Positions 10,633 through 16,749 of a stretch of 27,512 nucleotides of DNA are shown here, one piece after another (position 1 is the stretch's first letter; each line of letters opens with the position of its first letter). The stretch covers positions 1 to 27,512 of the IMG/VR virus record IMGVR_UViG_3300025941_000085. One strand, 5' to 3'. A program made the position numbers and the translations under genes. Source of the stretch: a virus. The notes below the pieces were generated by a model. It worked only from the letters and a program-made list of their open reading frames with translations. It did no database searches and was not told the DNA's origin.

Positions 10633-11013
10633 GTGACGACAGTTTCCAAGCTCCAGTTCTCCCTCGACCTCGAGCCCGGAATTACTGAGCAATTCCGGAC
10701 CCTCAAGCAAGTTGTGGCGGCGGTTGTCTACGGTTCCCGAATCGGGCTTTCTGGTGTGGCGAGTCATTGCGATTTGTCCCCTTCCGCGTTGTCGCGGATG
10801 TTGAACGAGAACGAGGCTGATCCTCGTCATCTTCCATTGGATTTACTTCCCCAGATCATTTCGGCAACAGGTGATCTGCGTCCAATTCATTGGCTGAACG
10901 CTAAATTTTTACTCGATGAGGCCACAAAGCAACGAGCTATCGTCGGTGAGCTAGCGTCTCTGCTTCCGCAGCTCACTTCCATGTTGAATTCATTGCAGAA
11001 GTCTCACAAATGA
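10633..11013 (+). CDS. CII-like phage regulatory protein
   Basis: A GTG-started 126-residue protein with AGGAAAGAG just upstream. Its centre, SGVASHCDLSPSALSRMLNE followed by DPRHLPLDLLPQIISATGDL and RPIHWLNAKFL, matches the phage regulatory CII (CP76-type) family. In these, a helix-turn-helix (DLSPSALSRML) precedes the DPRHLPLDLLPxIIxATGD signature. It is placed after the cro-like gene as cII is in lambda. Such proteins activate promoters for lysogeny or control early transcription. The C-terminal helix may form an oligomer. Confidence 0.72.
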   Translation: MTTVSKLQFSLDLEPGITEQFRTLKQVVAAVVYGSRIGLSGVASHCDLSPSALSRMLNENEADPRHLPLDLLPQIISATGDLRPIHWLNAKFLLDEATKQRAIVGELASLLPQLTSMLNSLQKSHK

Positions 11014-11216
11014 GCACAACGATGCCATCCAACAGTGTTGGTGTTGTATCCGAGAGAAGCTATTTGAGCCGTTTGTTCTACTCTCGCAACACGGTTCCCG
11101 CAATCCCAATTTCGCTGTGTGAACAGAAACTTATGATTTCGCGCTGCAGCGTGTTTTGTCCGGTACCGGACATACGGATGAATGTTGCAACGCAGTACAT
11201 GCGCTGGGGTCCCTGA
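11010..11216 (+). CDS. Small protein coupled to the CII-like gene (68 aa)
   Basis: The frame starts with ATG overlapping the CII-like stop (ATGA) and ends 36 bases before an intrinsic terminator, so it is well placed as the last gene of the regulatory operon. Residues 30-68 (AIPISLCEQKLMISRCSVFC, then PVPDIRMNVATQYMRWGP) look like real protein with three cysteines; the first 30 residues are less convincing. A neighbouring frame from about 11120 also looks protein-like but runs through the terminator. The function is unknown. Confidence 0.45.
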   Translation: MSTTMPSNSVGVVSERSYLSRLFYSRNTVPAIPISLCEQKLMISRCSVFCPVPDIRMNVATQYMRWGP

Positions 11217-11251
11217 TGGCATTCCAGGGGGCCAATCGAGAATTACTCAGC

Positions 11252-11274
11252 CCGCGGTCAACCGCGGTTTTTTT
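11252..11274 (+). terminator. Intrinsic terminator after the regulatory genes
   Basis: CCGCGG-TCAA-CCGCGG forms a 6-base-pair GC hairpin with a 4-base loop, followed directly by seven T residues. This is a classic rho-independent terminator in the rightward direction. It separates the Cro/CII block from the replication genes, comparable to tR1 of lambda. Confidence 0.8.
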
Positions 11275-11339
11275 GAACCTGCGTGCTTGTCATAACCCAA
11301 TTCACAGATCCAGCAGCAAGTTTGAGTCCCGGAGGTCCC

Positions 11340-11438
11340 ATGGCCGTTCGCATACGCGCGCTGTCGTACTTCACCTCAATGGGAGTCGTGATCGCGCTCC
11401 CCTGGATTGGGATCCTGGCGCTGTTCAGGTTGATCTAG
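11340..11438 (+). CDS. Membrane micro-protein (32 aa)
   Basis: The frame encodes MAVRIRALSYFTSMGVVIAL and PWIGILALFRLI. It is a basic start followed by one hydrophobic segment of about 20 residues. GGAGG lies 5 bases before the ATG, one of the best ribosome binding sites in the window, which is the main reason to call it. It lies in a stretch of several hundred bases otherwise poor in genes, after a terminator. The function is unknown; toxin-like or signalling membrane micro-proteins are possible. Confidence 0.55.
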   Translation: MAVRIRALSYFTSMGVVIALPWIGILALFRLI

Positions 11439-11492
11439 CGTTGGTGTACGGCGCGGCAATCAAAGTCCCCCTAGATTGCATGCGCTCCCCTG

Positions 11493-11527
11493 GCGGCCGG
11501 TGTCCCGGATATTCCGGGCCCGGCCGC
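11493..11527 (+). promoter_or_regulatory. Strong two-tier RNA hairpin upstream of replication genes
   Basis: GCGGCCGG (11493-11500) pairs with CCGGCCGC (11520-11527). Inside it, CCCGG (11504-11508) pairs with CCGGG (11514-11518) around the loop ATATT. The result is 13 GC-rich base pairs with a small internal bulge. No T-run follows, so a simple terminator is unlikely. It lies about 35 bases upstream of a micro-gene and about 125 bases upstream of the DUF1376 gene and may act as an attenuator, RNA stabiliser or protein-binding element. Confidence 0.5.
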
Positions 11528-11562
11528 ATTCTACTGGAAGCAGTTTCTTGAAGGCACTACTG

Positions 11563-11655
11563 ATGCGGGCGTATGAGGTCCGTCTGCTGTCATTCGACAG
11601 CGTTGAGTGTGTGTCTAAACACCTGCGGCGATATCGCTGGTTCAGAGAAGGTTGA
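11563..11655 (+). CDS. Small basic protein (30 aa) ahead of DUF1376 gene
   Basis: The frame encodes MRAYEVRLLSFDSVECVSKH and LRRYRWFREG. Its stop overlaps the DUF1376 start as TGATG, the same coupling used throughout this phage, and GAAGG lies about 10 bases before its ATG. The composition is protein-like and basic. It could be a short leader cistron for the replication gene. No family is recognised. Confidence 0.42.
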   Translation: MRAYEVRLLSFDSVECVSKHLRRYRWFREG

Positions 11656-12161
11656 TGTCGAGAGAAGCCTACCTACCGATCTTCTTCGGTGATTTTCTGT
11701 CGTCGACAGTGTACTGGCGTGGCGAGGAGAAGGGGCTTTATCTGCTGCTCCTTGGATATCAGTGGAGCAGCGGCCCGCTGCCGGCGGATTTGGAAACTCT
11801 ATCCCAGGTCGTAGGCTACGAGCCCCCACATTTCCGCAAATTGTGGGAAAGAGTCGGTAAGAAATTCATCCAGACAGCGGATGGTTGGATCAATTTGAGG
11901 CTCGAAGAGCATCGAGCGCGGGCCCACCAAATCTCAGGCAAGCGGGCAGCAATTGGTTCAAAAGGCGGGTCTGTTTCGGCAGCAAAGAGAGCGGCAAAGA
12001 GACAAGCAAACGGGCAACCAATTGGTTCAGCTTTGGTTGATTGCTTGGCAAGCAAACGCGCAAGCAAATTTCAACCATCCAATCCAATCCAATCCAATCC
12101 AAACGAAGAGGAAGAGTCAGATGCTTGCCAAGGAGAAGAACGAAGGGAGACTCTGAGTTGA
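11655..12161 (+). CDS. DUF1376 (YdaU-like) replication-module protein
   Basis: The 168-residue protein begins MSREAYLPIFFGDFLSSTVY and continues RGEEKGLYLLLLGYQWSSGP, then LPADLETLSQVVGYEP. This is the DUF1376 domain (about residues 4-85), found in phage proteins that replace lambda O or act in replication initiation. The C-terminal half is a low-complexity Ala/Lys/Arg/Ser/Gln linker ending in acidic residues. The linker DNA carries short direct repeats, which makes it a candidate origin. An ATG at 11655 is used; a TTG just before it is not needed. The gene overlaps the helicase start. Confidence 0.78.
   Translation: MSREAYLPIFFGDFLSSTVYWRGEEKGLYLLLLGYQWSSGPLPADLETLSQVVGYEPPHFRKLWERVGKKFIQTADGWINLRLEEHRARAHQISGKRAAIGSKGGSVSAAKRAAKRQANGQPIGSALVDCLASKRASKFQPSNPIQSNPNEEEESDACQGEERRETLS
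11950..12102 (+). repeat. Iteron-like repeats inside DUF1376 gene (possible origin)
   Basis: Within 150 bases there are two copies of CAATTGGTTCA (11950-11960, 12019-12029) and three of CAAGCAAA (12003-12010, 12049-12056, 12061-12068). There is also an inverted pair TTGCTTG-G-CAAGCAA (12041-12055) and four tandem AATCC units (12081-12100). Lambda has its origin iterons inside the O gene; this arrangement is similar in place and form. Confidence 0.5.
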
Positions 12162-13840
12162 ACTTACAGCAGAACGCAGAATCCGATTTCTTCCCCTTGG
12201 AGAGCGCTCCGCTTCCGGATTCCGCGGCGCGCGATTGGCTCGATGTCCTGCCGCCGCAGGCGAGCGTTCTGCGAACCTACCAGCGCGAACTCGTGGCGCA
12301 GCTTGCCGTCGCGATCAAGTCCGCCCGCTGCGCACTCGTTCAGGCGCCGACTGGCAGCGGCAAAACTCACGTCATCGCGACGATCGTGGCGGCTGCCATG
12401 TTGGCGGGTCTTCGCGTGCTGGTACTGGCGACCCGGACGCGGCTCGTGCGCCAGCTGCACGAGAGGCTCGATACGTTCGAGCTCCCGCACGGAGTGCTCG
12501 CCGCGGCGATTCCGGGTTTGGCGAACTGGTCACGGCCGGTGCAGATCGCGAGCGTCGATACGCTGTACCGGCGCTGCCTGGTAGACCGCAAGATGCCGCT
12601 GCCAGGTGCCGATGTCGTGATTTTCGACGAAGCGCATTTGGCACTCGGGGCATCCCGTCAAGCGTTGCTCGACAGTTTCCCAGGCGCATTCATTTTCGGT
12701 TTCACAGCGACGCCTGCCAAGACCTCCGGTGCGGCGCTCTCGGACCGATTCGAAACTCTGATCCTCGGTCCGTCGGTGCCTGACCTGATCGAAGCCAAGC
12801 AGCTGGTGAAGCCGCGGATCTTCAGCAAGCCGGTGATGACGGCGAGAGAACTCAACGGTATTTCGAAGGACTCCAAGACCGGCGATTTCGCGACGGGCGA
12901 ATTGTCACAGCTCATGTCCCGGCCGAAGTTGGTCGGTGACGTGGTGACCAACTGGCTGCGGATCGCCAATGGCAAACGCACGCTGGTGTTTGCTTGTGAC
13001 AAAGGTCACGGCGCTGAACTGGTGGAGAAATTCAGACAGGCAGGCGTTCCGACTGAGCAGTTGACGGACAACGACGACGAAGACACGCGCGAGGAAGCGA
13101 TAGGACGGCTCGAGACGGGCGTGACGCACGTGCTGGTGAATTGCTTCCTGCTCTCGTACGGAATCGATATCCCGGCTGTGGAATGCGTCGTACTGGCACG
13201 TCCAACGCGATCCGTGGTGCTGTATCTCCAGGCAGTCGGTCGCGGTATGCGCCCGAGTCCCGGCAAGGATCACATGATTCTGATCGACCATGGCCGGGTC
13301 GTCGAGAACCTGGGCATGCCGACGTACGACCGCGATTGGTCGCTGGATGGCAGCAATGTCAACGTTCAGGCGCGCGAGAAACTGGCTGAGTCGCGGCAGG
13401 TTGCCGACGAGAAGCCGCGGCATTGCGCGGAATGTGGGCTAACGTGGATTGTGAGCGAGGACGGTTCCAACTGCTCGAATTGCGGCTGGCATCCAACGCC
13501 AAAGAGCCGCCCGGTTCAGGTGGCGGACGCGGATCTCAACGAGACGCCTGCGGTGCAGCTGGATCTCGCCGGCATCGAGAATTTCTATCGGGAGTCGTGC
13601 GGATGGTACGCAAAGCGGTGGCCCGATCGTTGGCGCGATCGCGAGAAGTCCGGTCGATGGTGGGCGTGGGTTCAAACACGGACCAAATTCAAACGGCCGG
13701 ACGACGAGCGCATGCCATCCAGATTTTGGGAACTGGCACCGCTTCCCAGCGGCTTTGAGACTTCCGGTTGGCTCAAGTCTCAATTGATTCGCTGGGCCAA
13801 GAGTAAACGCAACACTCAGGAGCGGTCGCATGTCGCTTGA
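12158..13840 (+). CDS. SF2 DEAD/DEAH-box replication helicase with zinc ribbon
   Basis: The 560-residue protein has Walker A APTGSGKT (63-70), a DEAH box (157-160, VVIFDEAH), motif III TATP (183-186) and motif VI QAVGRGMR (358-365). C-terminal to these is a four-cysteine zinc ribbon (C423, C426, C439, C442). It is an ATP-dependent DNA or RNA helicase of the type found next to DUF1376 and P4-like primase genes in phages, where it probably serves as the replicative helicase. The TTG at 12158 is chosen because AGGGAG lies about 8 bases upstream and TTGA overlaps the DUF1376 stop. The frame is open further upstream but only inside the previous gene. Confidence 0.88.
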   Translation: MNLQQNAESDFFPLESAPLPDSAARDWLDVLPPQASVLRTYQRELVAQLAVAIKSARCALVQAPTGSGKTHVIATIVAAAMLAGLRVLVLATRTRLVRQLHERLDTFELPHGVLAAAIPGLANWSRPVQIASVDTLYRRCLVDRKMPLPGADVVIFDEAHLALGASRQALLDSFPGAFIFGFTATPAKTSGAALSDRFETLILGPSVPDLIEAKQLVKPRIFSKPVMTARELNGISKDSKTGDFATGELSQLMSRPKLVGDVVTNWLRIANGKRTLVFACDKGHGAELVEKFRQAGVPTEQLTDNDDEDTREEAIGRLETGVTHVLVNCFLLSYGIDIPAVECVVLARPTRSVVLYLQAVGRGMRPSPGKDHMILIDHGRVVENLGMPTYDRDWSLDGSNVNVQAREKLAESRQVADEKPRHCAECGLTWIVSEDGSNCSNCGWHPTPKSRPVQVADADLNETPAVQLDLAGIENFYRESCGWYAKRWPDRWRDREKSGRWWAWVQTRTKFKRPDDERMPSRFWELAPLPSGFETSGWLKSQLIRWAKSKRNTQERSHVA

Positions 13841-14777
13841 CGCTGCGGCCATTCACGCGCAACTCGGCGCAGAAGGTTGGCGCGAGGCGTTGGCCGCCTT
13901 GGGCGTAGACGAGAAATACCTTCGCAACAAGCATGGTCCGTGTCCAGTTTGTGGAGGAAAGGATCGTTTCAGATTCGATAACAAACGGGGACGTGGAGAC
14001 TTCTACTGCAATCAGTGCGGATCTGGAGACGGTTTCAAACTGATCATGCTGACGACTGGGTGTAGCTTCGCAGATGCGCGCAAAAGGGTGATGAATCAAT
14101 CTGGTATAGAACAAACTCAACAATCAACAAGAACTGTTTCACGTGAAACAGAACCAGATGAGGTTGCGCGGCCGACTCGCCGCGTGACAGCTCTTCTGCG
14201 AGAGAGTTGCAAACCCGAAGATTGCGAGCCGGTGATGCGGTATCTGGAGAGCCGTTCATTGTGGCCGATGACGCGCGAGCATGGTTTGAGAGCGCATCCG
14301 TCAGTTGAATACTGGCATGACCGCAGGCGTATTGGCGTGTTCCCAGCATTGGTGGCGCCCGTGAGGGATATCAACGCTGAACTCGTCACGGTGCATGTGA
14401 CCTATCTGGACGGTAACGGTCGCAAGATCGCGGATTATGAGGCTCGCAAACTGCTGTCAGGTCTCGTTGGCCGCGAGGGCTGCGCAGTTCGACTGGGTGA
14501 ATATTCGGAGAGCCTTGGAATCGCGGAAGGGATCGAGACAGCGCTTTCCGCTGAGAAGCTTCACGGAATTACTGTCTGGGCAGCGTTGAATACGTCTCTG
14601 CTCGCGCGATTCACTCCACCTCGAGGAGTGACCAAACTCGTCATTTATGCGGATCGCGATGTGGCCGGTCTAGATGCTGCGTCGAAACTCATGGAGCGGC
14701 TGCAGGGGCGGATTCATTTGCAGATACGTATGCCCCAGTCGAAAGACTGGAACGATGCATTGAGGGCGCCGCTATGA
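13830..14777 (+). CDS. P4-type primase with zinc finger and Toprim domain
   Basis: The 315-residue protein has a zinc-binding domain with C38, C41, C60 and C63 in the pattern CPVCGGKDRFRFDN...FYCNQCGSGDG, as in phage P4 alpha-type primases. A Toprim domain follows, with Glu233 in AEGIETALSA and Asp275/Asp277 in YADRD, the metal-binding acidic residues. No helicase domain is fused; the separate SF2 helicase upstream supplies that function. It makes RNA primers for phage DNA synthesis. The gene overlaps the helicase end by 11 bases and the next gene by ATGA. Confidence 0.9.
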   Translation: MSLDAAAIHAQLGAEGWREALAALGVDEKYLRNKHGPCPVCGGKDRFRFDNKRGRGDFYCNQCGSGDGFKLIMLTTGCSFADARKRVMNQSGIEQTQQSTRTVSRETEPDEVARPTRRVTALLRESCKPEDCEPVMRYLESRSLWPMTREHGLRAHPSVEYWHDRRRIGVFPALVAPVRDINAELVTVHVTYLDGNGRKIADYEARKLLSGLVGREGCAVRLGEYSESLGIAEGIETALSAEKLHGITVWAALNTSLLARFTPPRGVTKLVIYADRDVAGLDAASKLMERLQGRIHLQIRMPQSKDWNDALRAPL

Positions 14778-15019
14778 CCGCAGACGAGATTCGAGCGGCA
14801 ATGAGCGTCGACCCTGAATTATTGGGCCTGGCAGATGCCTTGCGCGCGCAGTTTGGAGCTCGCCTTGTCTGGTTGAAGACTGCCGATATTGATGTTGGCA
14901 GGCGTCCCAGTGAGCCCACAAGCACGGCGGCAGATCCGATCTGGCGAAGTGCTCCGGATGGCGAAGAACAATATGCAGAAGCCGTTCCATGTCCGTCACG
15001 CGCAAGAGCCGGGGCCTAG
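14774..15019 (+). CDS. Hypothetical replication-module protein (81 aa)
   Basis: The protein begins MTADEIRAAMSVDPELLGLA and continues DALRAQFGARLVWLKTADID. It is a helical N-terminal half with a short beta-like block, then a Pro/Ser/Ala-rich flexible tail. The ATG overlaps the primase stop as ATGA. The acidic, soluble composition and coupling suggest a real gene, possibly a small accessory factor for primase or helicase, but no family is recognised. Confidence 0.6.
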   Translation: MTADEIRAAMSVDPELLGLADALRAQFGARLVWLKTADIDVGRRPSEPTSTAADPIWRSAPDGEEQYAEAVPCPSRARAGA

Positions 15020-15363
15020 TGGATACCACAAGTTGTGAAGTAGCTGTAACAACGGATTTCAATGTTGTGAGGTCCGTCAAAACATCCCATGGATGTTCAA
15101 TCTGCGGCGCTGGTGGTCAATTGCGACGCGGCTGGTGCGAGATGCATTACCAGCGCTGGTATCGCACTGGCAACACTGCCAGGCCGAAGGACGAGCGTGA
15201 TGAGGCCACATTCCACTGTAAGGTCGCATTCACGGTTCGAATGTGGAACAAGTGGTTGTTGGAGTTCAACACACCACCGAATCTGGCTGCCGTCGAAGGA
15301 ATCAATTCACTTCGCGACATGATTGAAGAACGGGAATGTCGGCGGCACAAGGGGGAAAGATGA
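14989..15363 (+). CDS. Zinc-binding phage protein (HNH-like N-terminal module)
   Basis: The centre of this 124-residue protein is CSICGAGGQLRRGWCEMHYQ followed by RWYRTGNTARP. It has the Cys-x2-Cys...Cys-x2-His arrangement of small zinc modules often seen before HNH endonuclease domains in phages. No HNH motif follows, so it is more likely a DNA-binding accessory. The ATG at 14989 overlaps the upstream gene by 31 bases. A GTG at 15019, overlapping the upstream TAG as TAGTG, is an equally good start giving 114 residues. The stop overlaps rusA as ATGA. Confidence 0.62.
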   Translation: MSVTRKSRGLVDTTSCEVAVTTDFNVVRSVKTSHGCSICGAGGQLRRGWCEMHYQRWYRTGNTARPKDERDEATFHCKVAFTVRMWNKWLLEFNTPPNLAAVEGINSLRDMIEERECRRHKGER

Positions 15364-15710
15364 TGATTCTGGACATCCCCGAAGCGACACCCTCGCTCAA
15401 CCGCGTATTCCAAGGCCATTGGAGCAGGCGCCATGCGCTGCGTAACAAGTGGGCCTGGCTCGTTCGTGCGGCGCGACTGGAAGCGAAGCTTTTTCCGACC
15501 CAGCCGCTACAGAAGGCGAAGCTGACCATTGAGCGTTGGGGGCCGAAACGGCTCGACCATGACAACTATGTCGCCGGCTGCAAAGGCATGATTGATTCAC
15601 TGAGAGTGGAGGGCTTTATCGTGGATGATTCGCCCGGCCACATTGAGGCGCGGTACATCCAACACATTGGCAAGCGCCGCACACGCGTTTGCATCGAGCC
15701 ATTCACATGA
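15360..15710 (+). CDS. rusA: RusA-family Holliday junction resolvase
   Basis: The 116-residue protein begins MMILDIPEATPSLNRVFQGH and contains RLDHDNYVAGCKGMIDSLRV, then EGFIVDDSPGHIE. This is the RusA signature: the DxDN aspartates, the Lys of GCKG, the Asp of IDSL and the late DD. RusA dimers cut four-way junctions symmetrically; in phages this resolves replication and recombination intermediates before packaging. GGGGGAAAG lies just upstream, and the start overlaps the preceding stop as ATGA. The length agrees with E. coli RusA (120). Confidence 0.9.
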   Translation: MMILDIPEATPSLNRVFQGHWSRRHALRNKWAWLVRAARLEAKLFPTQPLQKAKLTIERWGPKRLDHDNYVAGCKGMIDSLRVEGFIVDDSPGHIEARYIQHIGKRRTRVCIEPFT

Positions 15711-15730
15711 GAATGAAGAATAGGAGACCT

Positions 15731-16312
15731 ATGAACGCAGCGTTGCTTGAGACACAGATTCTGCCCGGGGGCGTTGCCATCAGCGTGGCGCGCGGACGGC
15801 CGCTTCCTGTAGCGATCGTGGAAGTTGCGCGTGAACGTACAAAGGAGCGCGATTCAGCTCTGACGTATAGCCGCAATCGGCTTCTGGCCTGGTCAAAATG
15901 GGCGAAGGAACACCGAGACCAGATTGGCTATCCGACGATCTCCCTTCTCTACCGGGCCATGCAAATGACGAAGGTGGGCATCGTTCGTGGAACGGCTTAT
16001 CCGAGAGCAGTCTCCGACGGGAACGGCATGCAGCACATTGAATACCCCATCAATGCAGACGGGCACGCCACGCGCTCCATGCGTCCGCCAACTATTGGCG
16101 AGGTACCTCCCGAGTTCGTTGAGGTCGACGAAGCAGTGGCTGAAGTGCCTGCCAAACCGCGCCAGGTCGGCATCGCCCACTATTTCACCTACGGCCCGAT
16201 TGAGGAACGAGTAAAGCAGACTCCGTACAAGCGAGCTCGCTACATGCAACTGCTTGAGACATTCGAGTACTCGGTTTTCGTCGCGCTGAAGGCTGCATCG
16301 CCTCATGAATGA
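15731..16312 (+). CDS. Q-like late antitermination protein
   Basis: The 193-residue protein contains RNRLLAWSKWAKEHRDQIGY (about 44-63), like the LLxWxxWxxxxxxxxGYP block of phage Q proteins. Near its end VDEAVAEVPAKPRQVGIAHY and KRARYMQLLETFEYSVFVAL resemble the sigma-70 region-4-like helix-turn-helix of antitermination proteins. Its place after rusA and immediately before two strong terminators and the late genes is exactly that of lambda Q. AGGAG lies 5 bases before the ATG at 15731; upstream in-frame ATGs at 15707 and 15713 have no such site. The family match is by pattern only. Confidence 0.6.
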   Translation: MNAALLETQILPGGVAISVARGRPLPVAIVEVARERTKERDSALTYSRNRLLAWSKWAKEHRDQIGYPTISLLYRAMQMTKVGIVRGTAYPRAVSDGNGMQHIEYPINADGHATRSMRPPTIGEVPPEFVEVDEAVAEVPAKPRQVGIAHYFTYGPIEERVKQTPYKRARYMQLLETFEYSVFVALKAASPHE

Positions 16313-16514
16313 GGCGCCTGACATCGAAGTGTTTGGTCTCGCGCGTCCTGTGATGGCCTACGCAGTCATGCCAGACGGATCTCGCGAAGTGATCCGCGGT
16401 TGGATCTTCCAGCCTGATGAAAATCCAGACACTGACCTCGTGAAGGTATTGAACCGTACGGCCCAATCCATGGGTGGATCTCACGCTGAAATTACTCTCA
16501 CGGATCTGGGTTAA
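16305..16514 (+). CDS. Hypothetical protein after Q (69 aa)
   Basis: The protein begins MNEAPDIEVFGLARPVMAYA and has beta-like blocks (VMPDGSREVIRGWIFQPDEN) and an acidic overall charge. Its start overlaps the end of the Q-like gene by eight bases. It lies directly upstream of the late terminators, so it would be the last early gene of the rightward operon. No family is recognised. Confidence 0.58.
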   Translation: MNEAPDIEVFGLARPVMAYAVMPDGSREVIRGWIFQPDENPDTDLVKVLNRTAQSMGGSHAEITLTDLG

Positions 16515-16592
16515 GGATGGCACACGAAATAAATTAGGCGTCTAGACGATTTTTGATAGAAACTCGCCACACGTGAAATTGTCAGCATCAGG

Positions 16593-16619
16593 AGCCCGGG
16601 CCAAAACCCCGGGCTTTTT
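16593..16619 (+). terminator. Intrinsic terminator 1 of the late control region
   Basis: AGCCCGGG (16593-16600) pairs with CCCGGGCT (16608-16615) around the loop CCAAAAC, followed by a T-run to 16619. It should stop rightward transcription unless antiterminated. Confidence 0.85.
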
Positions 16620-16708
16620 CATTTCCGCGCTCGGGACAACACACGCCCATATTCTGGCCTTTAGCCCGGCACGCGCGGACCTTTTCTCTCACGCTCGCCC
16701 CCTAAGTT

Positions 16709-16740
16709 CCCCGGCGGCTTCGGCCGGGGTTTTCTATTTT
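16709..16740 (+). terminator. Intrinsic terminator 2, just before the GH5 gene
   Basis: CCCCGGC (16709-16715) pairs with GCCGGGG (16723-16729) around a GGCTTCG-type loop, followed by TTTTCTATTTT. It ends about 10 bases before the next ATG, so the late genes lie immediately beyond it. Together with terminator 1 it makes a tandem block for Q to override. Confidence 0.78.
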
Positions 16741-16749
16741 GGAGCCTGA

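Larger units (their letters stand above)
16515..16749 (+). promoter_or_regulatory. Late control region (235 bases, no gene)
   Basis: This gap lies between the early and late genes and holds no convincing reading frame. It has a 10-base palindrome CGTCTAGACG (16539-16548) followed by ATTTTT and two intrinsic terminators further on. By analogy with the pR'-qut-tR' region of lambda it should contain the late promoter and the Q recognition site. No strong sigma-70 promoter is evident; TTAGGC near 16534 with GATAGA near 16555 is weak. Confidence 0.45.

Noticed and set aside
11156-11551. Plus-strand frame of 131 codons across 11156-11551
   Set aside because: It starts with TTG without a ribosome binding site and runs through an intrinsic terminator, a micro-gene and a strong hairpin. 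Its first part looks protein-like, so a decayed gene there cannot be fully excluded.
12081-12100. AATCC tandem repeat as simple sequencing artefact
   Set aside because: It keeps the reading frame of the DUF1376 gene (encoding NPIQSNP) and lies within a wider set of repeats.
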